The notes beneath the pieces were generated by a model, which was given only the letters and a program-made list of their open reading frames with translations, searched no databases and had not been told where the DNA came from. From assembly GCA_009773665.1 (NCBI GenBank), contig WSYE01000008.1, positions 1-56,077 of the forward strand: DNA of 56,077 bases. The letters run 5' to 3'. Positions 33,907 to 41,885 of the stretch are shown here, piece by piece (the first letter of the stretch is position 1; each line of letters starts with the position of its first letter). The DNA is from Desulfovibrionaceae bacterium. Lineage in GTDB: Bacteria > Desulfobacterota > Desulfovibrionia > Desulfovibrionales > Desulfovibrionaceae. The translations under genes and the position numbers were made by a program.

Positions 33907-33916
33907 GTCTGTTCTC

Positions 33917-36199
33917 CTACAGGTGCTCAATCGTTACGCATCCACCAGCGGCCATTCCACAGATGTAGGTCATGTAACCTCGGTCGCCGCCAAACGGGCC
34001 GGAACCTGCGCCAAACGAAGTCTCAGCCGGGGCATTGCCTGCACCCTCCGAGTAGCTGCCGCCCTGGCCAATAGAACCAGGTCCAAACGGCGTGTCTCCA
34101 CTTTGGTAGTAGGACGAGGCCGTCACATTATCGTCCCCGTAGATGGGCCAAGGTTCGTCCTCTGGCCAAATGTAGATTGGATCGCCCATAGAAACCGTGG
34201 GCATACGACGCGCTGCGCGAACTGTGGAGCAGCCAATGCAAGTGCGGCCGCCAGGGCTTGATACACATGCGCCGAAGGTCGTGGTGCCGCCGTCCGCCTG
34301 CGTGGTTCCATTGCATCCGGGGACACCGGGTTCACCGATCGTCAACGGGACAATAAAGCCTGCGGGCAGATTGAGCAGTGCCATCGCGTAGCACCCGCTG
34401 GAGCCTATGTATGCGCCGCCGCCGCCCTGCACTTCTACAGCGATCTTCCCAGCCCAGGGTGGAACTTCCCAGTTCGGCTGCGAATACCGATGCAGTTCCT
34501 TGCGGCTGCTCGGGCCAGAGATGGTCGCCGCATCGACGCCACGAGAGTGGTCTGTCACAAAACGACCGATGATTCGCGAGTACACAAAGCCGGGCGGAAG
34601 CGTGGGGGTCTTGCTCCGCGAAATCAGCGCATCGACCGTCCCGTCGGCCTTCATCATCAGGATGACCCACCACATCTGGGCTGAAAGCAGTTGGTCGGTT
34701 ATCGAGGCCCTGCCGTTGTAGTCAGCCGTCACGCCCTCGTCTGAACCCGAGGAGGAAAACGAGAAGTACCAACCGCAGCCACCAGCACTTGTGTAACCGG
34801 AGTTTCTGACCACGTTGAGCACTGTCACCGTCGCGTTATAGCCGGAGCCTCCAAAGCCTGACAGGACGATGCTGTTCCCTACGCCGATCGGTGCCACGTT
34901 TTGCGTGTTGCCGGTGATATAGCCGACACCAGCCGACCTCTGCCGGGTCTTAAAAGGGATGTTGGACACCGACCCGCCGACATACGTGTCTGCGGCTCCA
35001 GCATTGTTCCCCTGGGCGAATAAGCTCTGGATGTCCTTGCACAGGGTGGAACTCAGGACGATGTCCTTCGTGTTTGTGCTGTCTCGGCAGACACCCGCAG
35101 AGATCGTCAGGCCGTTCTTGGTGGAGCCGTTCCTCTGAGGGCATGTCAGAGTTCCTGTGGTATCAGCAACATATGTGTCGTTTGGACCGGTGTAAGCGTA
35201 CCAGATGTAGCTGGCTCCGGCCCCAAGAATGGTGAATGTTCCATTGTACCCGGTGCCTGTCATGCCTGTGATCGTAACGACACTACCTGCGCTCAAATAC
35301 TGGTTCGCGTTCGGGCAGTAGACGTAGTTGATATTCGCCGAGCGTTGCCGATTCGAGATAGACAAAGAGACGGAGCCAATGCCGGATGCCGACAACGCAA
35401 GGCCAGTAATGAAATCCTTCGGCGAGCCCGTGGGGAGGTTGGCCAACGCAGCGGCGAGTTCCGCATCGCTCGCCATGCCACTCTGAGCCTCGGACACTAC
35501 CTCGGCCCTGGTTTTGCCTCCCAGTTCGTCCGCATCGGTCGCGCTGGCCGCCTTGCCCGACAGGGCCTCGGCGATAACCTCAGCCTTGGTTTTTCCACCC
35601 AGGGTGTCGGCGTTGGCTGCGTTGCCGTACTTCGGCGCGGACTCCACCTCCAGGCCCAGTTCCACCAAGGCCAGACCGGCGTCCACGGTGCAGCTCTGCA
35701 CGGTTATCGTGGTTGCGCCCCCGGCATAGGACGAGGTCGCCACATAGCCGTAGGCGTCCGTGGTCTGGATGAGGTGCAGCGCGCGGTTCGGACGAAAAAA
35801 TGCCGTCACGTCACCTGCGATGGTGAAAGTGCTGGCGTTCACACGGGTAGGCAAAAGCAGGTTCCTGGAGGCGTCCATCGGGCGCACCCAGCGCCCTTCG
35901 GCCAGGCGCTCCCAGGCCTCGGCAGTAACCACCAATTCGAAGCCCGCGCCAGCCGGGAAGTCCTTGGCCGTGGTGCCTTCCCGCCCGCGCATGATGGTGA
36001 TGCGGTTGCCGTCCCTGGCCGTGGCCAGGGCGTACTCGTAGTTGCCCGCATTATCCCTGATGCGCACCGGAAACACGTCTCCGGGGTATTCCAGCACCGG
36101 AAACTCCGCAGCATCTGCGGTCTGAACCTGCACTTCCGTTGCGGAGGCGGAGATGGCCACCACCAGGGTCGAGCCTGCGTTATTGGACATGAAGATCAT
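33917..36199 (-). CDS. Tail fibre / receptor-binding protein with duplicated modules
   Basis: A 760-residue protein. The first ~170 residues are a beta-rich particle-attachment part. Then come two copies of a short motif (NADTLGGKTKAEVIAEALSG; DADELGGKTRAEVVSEAQSG). Two beta modules beginning RQRSA follow (about 280-350 and 420-510), each with an SVVTITGMTGTGYNGTF-like core. The C-terminus is Gly-rich and Cys-containing with loops like GGGGAYIGSSG, typical of fibre tips. AGGAG precedes the ATG. It should bind the host cell surface. Internal module repeats are a known source of host-range change. Confidence 0.75.
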   Translation of the reverse strand: MIFMSNNAGSTLVVAISASATEVQVQTADAAEFPVLEYPGDVFPVRIRDNAGNYEYALATARDGNRITIMRGREGTTAKDFPAGAGFELVVTAEAWERLAEGRWVRPMDASRNLLLPTRVNASTFTIAGDVTAFFRPNRALHLIQTTDAYGYVATSSYAGGATTITVQSCTVDAGLALVELGLEVESAPKYGNAANADTLGGKTKAEVIAEALSGKAASATDADELGGKTRAEVVSEAQSGMASDAELAAALANLPTGSPKDFITGLALSASGIGSVSLSISNRQRSANINYVYCPNANQYLSAGSVVTITGMTGTGYNGTFTILGAGASYIWYAYTGPNDTYVADTTGTLTCPQRNGSTKNGLTISAGVCRDSTNTKDIVLSSTLCKDIQSLFAQGNNAGAADTYVGGSVSNIPFKTRQRSAGVGYITGNTQNVAPIGVGNSIVLSGFGGSGYNATVTVLNVVRNSGYTSAGGCGWYFSFSSSGSDEGVTADYNGRASITDQLLSAQMWWVILMMKADGTVDALISRSKTPTLPPGFVYSRIIGRFVTDHSRGVDAATISGPSSRKELHRYSQPNWEVPPWAGKIAVEVQGGGGAYIGSSGCYAMALLNLPAGFIVPLTIGEPGVPGCNGTTQADGGTTTFGACVSSPGGRTCIGCSTVRAARRMPTVSMGDPIYIWPEDEPWPIYGDDNVTASSYYQSGDTPFGPGSIGQGGSYSEGAGNAPAETSFGAGSGPFGGDRGYMTYICGMAAGGCVTIEHL

Positions 36200-36211
36200 G
36201 CGGCACCTCTC

Positions 36212-36874
36212 CTAGAAAAGAATCTGGGGAAGCTCGCCCCCAGCGATAAAGTCCACCCGTACGCCAACACCCTTGAACAGTGGGTAGCCTCTGGCCATGG
36301 CCGTGGATTTCCCATCAGAAAAGACCTCGCCCGCCACCTGCATCGCCCCGGCCACATCACAGTCCGAAGCGCCGTTGACGAAAACCTCCGTCCACGACTC
36401 GACGGACGGCGAAACAACCCCACTGGCTCGGCCCTCCGTCTCCGTCACGGCCACATGCGAAACGCCAGGCAGGACAGCGTCCGTGGACCGCCCTTCGCCT
36501 TCCAAGGGGCTGGAAGCCACAAGAACTGGCAACACACGCCCCAAGGAATCACCCTGACCCTGCATTTGGGCTGCGAGAACAACTCCGGGCGACAGTTCAG
36601 CCTCGGCACAGCCAACACCGGAAATCGAGAACGAAACCGGCACTGCCCCAATGACCTGGCTCCCCCCGGCCCCAACGCCGAAGACGCCCGCGCCCACCAG
36701 CAGGGCGGGATCGAATGCGGCTTCCGCCTGGCCAGAAGCAACGCAGGGAACTGTTCGCAGCACCAATGGAAGGACCGAGACCTGTGTCTGCCCGGTAGAG
36801 GCAATCTCACCCTCCACCAGATGCTCCCCGGCAAAGGGCACGGTGCCCACGCGGTATGTTCCAAGGGTCGGCAC
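36212..36874 (-). CDS. Tail-associated protein, beta-rich
   Basis: A 220-residue protein rich in Val, Gly, Ala and Ser in alternating patterns, suggesting repeated beta strands. Starts at a GTG behind GAGGAG, which itself overlaps the stop region of the upstream gene. Between two tail genes; probably a fibre or baseplate component. No family recognised. Confidence 0.5.
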   Translation of the reverse strand: MPTLGTYRVGTVPFAGEHLVEGEIASTGQTQVSVLPLVLRTVPCVASGQAEAAFDPALLVGAGVFGVGAGGSQVIGAVPVSFSISGVGCAEAELSPGVVLAAQMQGQGDSLGRVLPVLVASSPLEGEGRSTDAVLPGVSHVAVTETEGRASGVVSPSVESWTEVFVNGASDCDVAGAMQVAGEVFSDGKSTAMARGYPLFKGVGVRVDFIAGGELPQILF

Positions 36875-36880
36875 AGGCGC

Positions 36881-37297
36881 TTACTCCTCAGTCAGATTCA
36901 TGTCCCCGGCGCGGACGCGGAAGCTGTCGCCCGCCCAAACCTTCTTGAATTCAGCAAGGTCGCCGTACTGAGGCAACGCGCCGTAATGCAGCACATTGCC
37001 GCCCGTGGCCGCGTCCATGATGGCCCAGGCCTGCATCTGGCCCCAGTCTTCCGTAGCCACGTCAAAGTCCACGGAAGCATCACTGGTCGATTTCCCGCCA
37101 GAGCCGAAGGCCACGGCGGCAGGCATGGTGAAGGCTTCCCGCGCGTATCCGCCGCCGGAAACCTCATTTGTCAGCGTGCCGTTTTCCAGGCCTGTGACAC
37201 TGGTGAACAGCGCCAGATAAACCGTGGGCTTGGCGAACGCGGCCACGCCCAGGGAGTGGTCCAGCAGCTTCCTGGCGAGATACTTGCTCTTGGCCAT
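36881..37297 (-). CDS. Phage tail fibre-type structural protein
   Basis: A 138-residue protein starting MAKSKYLARKLLDHSLG, with VYLALFTSVTG and a Gly/Ser-rich middle. This K-x-YL...LLDH...VYLALFT pattern is a recurrent small tail protein in prophages. GAGGAGG lies 8 bases upstream. It precedes the beta-rich tail gene by 6 bp. Confidence 0.65.
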   Translation of the reverse strand: MAKSKYLARKLLDHSLGVAAFAKPTVYLALFTSVTGLENGTLTNEVSGGGYAREAFTMPAAVAFGSGGKSTSDASVDFDVATEDWGQMQAWAIMDAATGGNVLHYGALPQYGDLAEFKKVWAGDSFRVRAGDMNLTEE

Positions 37298-37317
37298 GAG
37301 TGTTCCTCCTCAAAAGG

Positions 37318-37953
37318 TCAGTCAAAAAATGGTCTGTACTGCGAGCTTGCGGGCGCGCCAGCGCCGCCCTGCTCAACATTGATGGTGGCTCCGGCCACGC
37401 CGTCCTCAAACTTCTTCTCGTAAAAGGCTCCGCCGCCCGGATCGCTCCAGGGCCGGTCAGGCATGAGCATGAGCTTGGATATGGCCCCGTGGGCGATGGT
37501 TGTGCCGTGCTTGGAGAGCAGGAACTCCGGGCCTTGGGCGCTATTTACTGCGGGGATGAGGACCACCTCGACCAGGAGCGCGCCGGGCACGTCTTCCTGC
37601 GGGGTCGGGTACAGGCGCACCACGTTCGGCTCGGTGAAGATGAAATGCGTGGGTGCGCACGCCGTTTGCTCCGCCAGGCTGCGCCACTGATCAGGCGTGA
37701 GCGGCGTAAGGCGTGCCCCCTGGAAGCGCACGGACAAAACGCAACGGATGTCGGCCTGGTCGGGCGGACGCAGGCCGTAGGCCCCTTCTCCGGCCAGCAC
37801 ATCGGAAACCAGGGACTTGTCTGTCCAGATGCGGGCGCGGGCGCAGAACTCACGCGCGGCCTCGCGCACCTGAGCCGCCATGCCCGAGACCGGGCATTTG
37901 GCCGTGGACTGCCGCACCAGCGGCACGAAATTGCGCCAGGAGGTGAAGATCAT
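37318..37953 (-). CDS. Tail adaptor (tail tubular protein A type)
   Basis: A 211-residue protein with an N-terminal helical part (FVPLVRQSTAKCPVSGMAAQVREAAREFC) typical of head-tail adaptors of short-tailed phages, then a beta-containing middle. Start overlaps the upstream stop (ATGA). With the nozzle gene at 31565 it would complete the short tail; assignment rests on pattern and order. Confidence 0.55.
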   Translation of the reverse strand: MIFTSWRNFVPLVRQSTAKCPVSGMAAQVREAAREFCARARIWTDKSLVSDVLAGEGAYGLRPPDQADIRCVLSVRFQGARLTPLTPDQWRSLAEQTACAPTHFIFTEPNVVRLYPTPQEDVPGALLVEVVLIPAVNSAQGPEFLLSKHGTTIAHGAISKLMLMPDRPWSDPGGGAFYEKKFEDGVAGATINVEQGGAGAPASSQYRPFFD

Positions 37954-38618
37954 CTGCCTTGCTCCTGCTGGAAGTTGGGCGAGAACACGAGCTTGGCCTT
38001 GGCCTCTTCGCCCAGCACCAGGTAGTAGCGCGAGAGGTGGCGCTCGCCCTTGGTCATGTCCTCGCCGCTGGCGTCGTTGCGGGAGTAGGCCCGGTACATC
38101 ATGTACTCGCGCAGGGGTTCGGCCCAGATGGCGTTGACGGGCAGTTCCGCCTCCATGCTGGAAATTGCGGGTGGGATGCGGGCGTAGGACACGTCCACGT
38201 ACACGCCTGCGGCTGGCGGTGGCGAGACGTAGAACACCGTGGGCACGGTATCGTCGTAGACGAAGTGGTCAATGACGCTGGAAAAGCCCTCAATGTGCCA
38301 GTCCTGGTTCGCGGCGTCCAGATCGTCACGCGAAACGGGAGTGACGGGCAGGCCGGGGGTCTGGCCGCCACTCCCCATATTGCGCACGATGCTTAAGAAC
38401 CTGGCACCGCCGGGGGGCAGGTTCTGCTTGGTGGAGCCGGTGGTCAGGAGCACCGGGGCCGTCACCGAGTACGCATCGGGCCGCAGGAGCACCACGGCGC
38501 ACATGGCGTCGCTTAAGTACCCCAGGAGCGCATCCGCCTTCCAGCGGGTATGCTCGTGGCCTTCCTCGTAGTCGTTCAGGTCCCGTGCGACCTTGATCAC
38601 CAGCTCCGCAGCCTGCAT
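37950..38618 (-). CDS. Phage adaptor protein (DUF6682 type)
   Basis: A 222-residue protein: N-terminal helices (ELVIKVARDLNDYEEGHEHTRW, then LLGYLSDAMCAVVLLRPDAYS), central beta strands and a final helical EYMMYRAYSRNDASGE, the typical course of the DUF6682 family found between capsid and tail genes. Likely sits at the head-tail interface. GGGGGCG precedes the ATG. Confidence 0.7.
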   Translation of the reverse strand: MQAAELVIKVARDLNDYEEGHEHTRWKADALLGYLSDAMCAVVLLRPDAYSVTAPVLLTTGSTKQNLPPGGARFLSIVRNMGSGGQTPGLPVTPVSRDDLDAANQDWHIEGFSSVIDHFVYDDTVPTVFYVSPPPAAGVYVDVSYARIPPAISSMEAELPVNAIWAEPLREYMMYRAYSRNDASGEDMTKGERHLSRYYLVLGEEAKAKLVFSPNFQQEQGR

Positions 38619-38627
38619 GAGCGCCCC

Positions 38628-39116
38628 CTAGATGATGACCTGGATGTTGAGGCTCTGAACGTCGTGGCCGTCACCCGGATCAGGGGCCACGGAGTTCAGC
38701 AGGTTCTTGTAGACGCACCTGGGCACCTCGACTTCAATGTCGCGGGGGACCATGAACTCCAGGCCGTTGACGCAGGTAAACACGGGCTTGCGCCCGCTGG
38801 TCCCCTCGCCGTTCATGATCTTGATCTTGACCTTGGCGTCGTTGCGCACCTCGTGAAAGGCCGTGGCTTCGGCCTTCGAGGTCTTTTTCGCAGCAGCCGC
38901 AACCTGTCCCTGGACCTCTTCCAGCTTCGCTGCCAGAGCATCGGCCTGCTCCGCCTTGGCGCTGGCCTCGGCCAACTGGGTTTTCAGGTCTGCCACTTCA
39001 TCGGCCTTGGCGTTGGCCTTGGCCAACTGGGTCTCCAGGTCCTTGATGCGCTTGGCATCGTCCGGCGCAGGCGCAGCGGGGGGGGAGTTTTGATCGTTTT
39101 GTTTGGTCTCAGCCAT
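38628..39116 (-). CDS. Coiled-coil head protein
   Basis: A 162-residue protein. Residues 20-80 are a coiled coil with repeated LETQLAKANAKADEVADLKT-like heptads; residues 90-162 form a small beta domain. Lies directly downstream of the capsid gene and may be a head fibre or decoration protein with a trimeric stalk. Inference from architecture and position. Confidence 0.55.
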   Translation of the reverse strand: MAETKQNDQNSPPAAPAPDDAKRIKDLETQLAKANAKADEVADLKTQLAEASAKAEQADALAAKLEEVQGQVAAAAKKTSKAEATAFHEVRNDAKVKIKIMNGEGTSGRKPVFTCVNGLEFMVPRDIEVEVPRCVYKNLLNSVAPDPGDGHDVQSLNIQVII

Positions 39117-39152
39117 GGCGAGTATCCTCTCTTTTGCCTTTCCGGTTACAGG

Positions 39153-40139
39153 CTAGGCCTTGACGCCAGCCTCAAGCCGCGCCGCCCAAGACTGGTTCAG
39201 GAACACGTTGGCCACGTATGTGATCCAGGCCACGCTGCCGCGCTGACCCATGGGGTCGCCCTCGCGCGGAACGCCGGGGTTCAGCACCTTGGGGGTAACG
39301 GCGTTCGGCCCCTTGAACACCACGGAGCCAAAGGCGTGCTGGCCCAGGAAGATGTAGGGGTACACATCAGCTTTGACGCCGGTGGTACTGAGCATCAGGC
39401 CAGCGTCCCCGCCAGCATCGGGCCAGGGGGAGAGCAGCGGCGAGGCCACGAAGCGCACATCGTCGCAGGCACCAATCTCGGTCGGGTAGATGAAGCCGCC
39501 GCCGTAGTCCTTCACGGACACGAAGCCGTCCAGCTTGCGCACGTCGCCCACGCAGTCGGTGTGGCACAGGCAAACATAGGCGGGCTCCACGGACTCGGAG
39601 TTGAACTCAGCGCCGGACTTGACGCGCTTGGTGATGCGCCGCGCGTGCTGGCGGCTCAAGAAGCGCACAACGCGCGTCACGTGGTCGCGCGAGATGACGG
39701 TATTCACGGCGGCGCGCTCAACGCCGTTGGCAAAGAACGCGCTGGTGCCGCCCTTCATGGTTCCCAGGCGAATGGTCTCCAGCATGGCCCCGGACTGCTC
39801 GCCGCAAAGGGTGATCATCTCCTGGAGCACGTTGTCGGTGTGCAGATCCTTGACCACGTCGGTGAGGCCGAGCCAGTCGCCCACCTGGCGCAACTGGGCG
39901 GTGATGGTTTCGCGGGTGGGCTTCTTGCCCGCCGGGGTCACACCCTCGACCACGTAGTTGGGGGTGAAGTCGAGCGGGTTGTAGCGACCGAAGTTGATGA
40001 TGTCGGTCTTGTTCTTTTCCAGGGGCTTGCCGTCCACAAACTGCTCGGAGACCAGGAAGGGGGTGGCGTGCTCCAAAAGCACCGGGCACAGGTATCCAGC
40101 GGTGTTCGGGCTGATATTTCCGTAGGTGGTCGGGTCCAT
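39153..40139 (-). CDS. Major capsid protein, N4-gp56 family
   Basis: A 328-residue protein. The HATPFLVSEQFVDGKPLEKNKTDIINFGRY opening (shown in part), the following TPAGKKPTRETITAQLRQVG, and the C-terminal VAWITYVANVFLNQSWAARLE are characteristic of the N4-gp56 capsid family (HK97-like fold). AGGAG lies 6 bases before the ATG. It follows the scaffold gene by 9 bp. It forms the icosahedral shell. Confidence 0.9.
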   Translation of the reverse strand: MDPTTYGNISPNTAGYLCPVLLEHATPFLVSEQFVDGKPLEKNKTDIINFGRYNPLDFTPNYVVEGVTPAGKKPTRETITAQLRQVGDWLGLTDVVKDLHTDNVLQEMITLCGEQSGAMLETIRLGTMKGGTSAFFANGVERAAVNTVISRDHVTRVVRFLSRQHARRITKRVKSGAEFNSESVEPAYVCLCHTDCVGDVRKLDGFVSVKDYGGGFIYPTEIGACDDVRFVASPLLSPWPDAGGDAGLMLSTTGVKADVYPYIFLGQHAFGSVVFKGPNAVTPKVLNPGVPREGDPMGQRGSVAWITYVANVFLNQSWAARLEAGVKA

Positions 40140-40148
40140 GACGAACTC

Positions 40149-41177
40149 CTATTTCTTGGTTATTTTGACCCCCGCCTTCCACCCGGCCTCGAAGTCGTCC
40201 TTGTCAGGACCACCGCCGACGACAGGCGTGGGGCTGGGTCGCGAGGGAGGGGCCAGTGCGGCCTCTGCGGCCTGGCGCGTCTTTTCCTGGCGCGCCTTGG
40301 GGCCGGTTTCTTCCTTGAAGCGCGAGAGCAGCGCACAGACTTCCTGCGCGGTGCCCTCGGTGCGGATGCGCTGGATCTCCACGTAGTCCTTGCCGGGCTT
40401 GGCCTCGGCCCAGGCATCCACGCGGGCCTTGTACGCATCCAGCTTGGCCTTGTTCTCAGGCACAGACATGTCGGCGCTTTGAAGCGCGCCGTAGTCCGGG
40501 TGCGCGGTGTGAATGACCGCGAAGTGGGCCTCATGCAGGTCGGCTGCGGCCTGCTCAACTGCGGCCACGGTTCCGTTCAACCGCCCGCGCTTGTCGGCGA
40601 TGCGGTCGGCCATTTCCTCCACAATCACATGGTCCGGGCCGTACTCGGCCAGGGCCTTGCGCAGGCGTTCGCCGTCACCGGAGTCCTCGGCCATGAAGGC
40701 CGCGTACTTGGGCTTGGCCTTGGCAAAGGCCTCCACATCCTCGCGAATGTCCTCGGGCACCTCGGCCAGGGGTTTGCCCACGGCGTCGGCCTGACCAGCG
40801 CCAGAGGCGCGCAGGTTCTTCAGTTCTTCCTGGGCCTGGCGCAGGCGGTCCTGGGTCTGGCGCAAGCGGCCCTGTTCGGCGTCATAGAGCTGCGCCTTGC
40901 GGCGCATGGCTTCCGCGTCATCTTCAGCCGGGGGCTCTGCGCCTGCGCCCGCGCCGTTTTCGCCAGAGGCCTCGTTGCCTGCGGAAACGGGCTTTGCGCC
41001 CTGCCCTTCTTCGCCCTGGCCGGCCTTGTCTTCCTCAGCGCCGGTGCCCGGCTCCGCATTGGAATCGGCAGCACCCGCAGCCTCGGAAAAGGCGGCGGCA
41101 AACTCGGCTTCAGCCAACGCCTCGGCGTCGGCGGGTCCCTGTGCCTCTTGTTCCTGGTCTTTGTTCAGCTCGCTCAT
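40149..41177 (-). CDS. Capsid scaffold protein
   Basis: A 342-residue acidic protein: Ala/Glu/Gly-rich disordered N-terminus (1-90), helical coiled-coil middle (95-140), further helices and a basic C-terminus (AGWKAGVKITKK) that could bind the capsid protein. Size, charge and position just upstream of the capsid gene are typical of scaffolds. GGGGAGG precedes the ATG. Confidence 0.75.
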   Translation of the reverse strand: MSELNKDQEQEAQGPADAEALAEAEFAAAFSEAAGAADSNAEPGTGAEEDKAGQGEEGQGAKPVSAGNEASGENGAGAGAEPPAEDDAEAMRRKAQLYDAEQGRLRQTQDRLRQAQEELKNLRASGAGQADAVGKPLAEVPEDIREDVEAFAKAKPKYAAFMAEDSGDGERLRKALAEYGPDHVIVEEMADRIADKRGRLNGTVAAVEQAAADLHEAHFAVIHTAHPDYGALQSADMSVPENKAKLDAYKARVDAWAEAKPGKDYVEIQRIRTEGTAQEVCALLSRFKEETGPKARQEKTRQAAEAALAPPSRPSPTPVVGGGPDKDDFEAGWKAGVKITKK

Positions 41178-41225
41178 TGTGTCCTCCCCTCGGGCCGCTA
41201 TGCGCGGTAGCCGACAGTCGTTTGG

Positions 41226-41468
41226 TTAGTTCTCGTCGCTTTCGGCCTGTGCGTTTTGCCGGGGGGTCATTTCCTCCAACAGCTCACGCAGACCTAAAAT
41301 CTTGCCTTGCAGCGCCTGGAAGCGCTCCGGCTTGGCCTTCTCAAGCTCGTCGCGTTTCTCCTCGATGAGGCAGTCGCACAACTCGCGCACGCCCAAAACG
41401 CTATGCGTGCCGTAGCTGTCGCGGCAGACCCGCAGGGCCTGCGCTTTGCGCGCCTCAAGGCTAGCCAT
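41226..41468 (-). CDS. Small helical late protein
   Basis: An 80-residue protein with two helices (DCLIEEKRDELEKAKPERF; LQGKILGLRELLEEM). It starts within the end of the capsid staple gene (8-bp overlap), so it is translationally coupled. Function unknown. Confidence 0.6.
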   Translation of the reverse strand: MASLEARKAQALRVCRDSYGTHSVLGVRELCDCLIEEKRDELEKAKPERFQALQGKILGLRELLEEMTPRQNAQAESDEN

Positions 41469-41871
41469 TGCCCTTGTCCTTGCTCGCAGCCTTGTTCGCT
41501 GCCTTGTCCGCCGCCTTGCCCTTGGTGGCGTCGTCCCAGCCCTTCTGGAATCCGTCCTCGCCCTCGCGGGTGATGGCGATGTCCGTGATCTGGAACCCGA
41601 GGCCCAGGCGCTTGCCGCCGTGCTGCGTGTCCTCGTCGCTCACGCGGGTGGTCTGGGCCTTGGCCTGGATCTGCACCACCGCGCCCGCATCGAAGTCCTT
41701 GATGTTCAGGCCGAGCGCCTTGATCGCATCGCTGTCGAGGCTAATCTCAAGCCCGTAGGGATACTTGGGGCCGTCATCTTCCTTGCCGCAGCATGTCGGC
41801 ACGCAACCGCCCGCCGTGCTCTTGTCCCCTTTCTTCGGCTTGGGGAGAGCCATGTTCACCAGCTTCGCCAC
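41461..41871 (-). CDS. Capsid staple protein (epsilon15 gp10-like)
   Basis: A 136-residue protein. The PKYPYGLEISLDSDAIKALG segment, then AGAVVQIQAKAQTTRVSDED and RLGLGFQITDIAI, match the capsid staple family that clamps the shell of epsilon15-like phages. Two Cys-containing turns (GGCVPTCCG) near the N-terminus and a Lys/Ala tail are additions. GTG at 41871 behind AGAAGGGGG is likely; an in-frame ATG lies six codons on. Confidence 0.75.
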   Translation of the reverse strand: MAKLVNMALPKPKKGDKSTAGGCVPTCCGKEDDGPKYPYGLEISLDSDAIKALGLNIKDFDAGAVVQIQAKAQTTRVSDEDTQHGGKRLGLGFQITDIAITREGEDGFQKGWDDATKGKAADKAANKAASKDKGNG

Positions 41872-41885
41872 TTTCGCCCCCTTCT

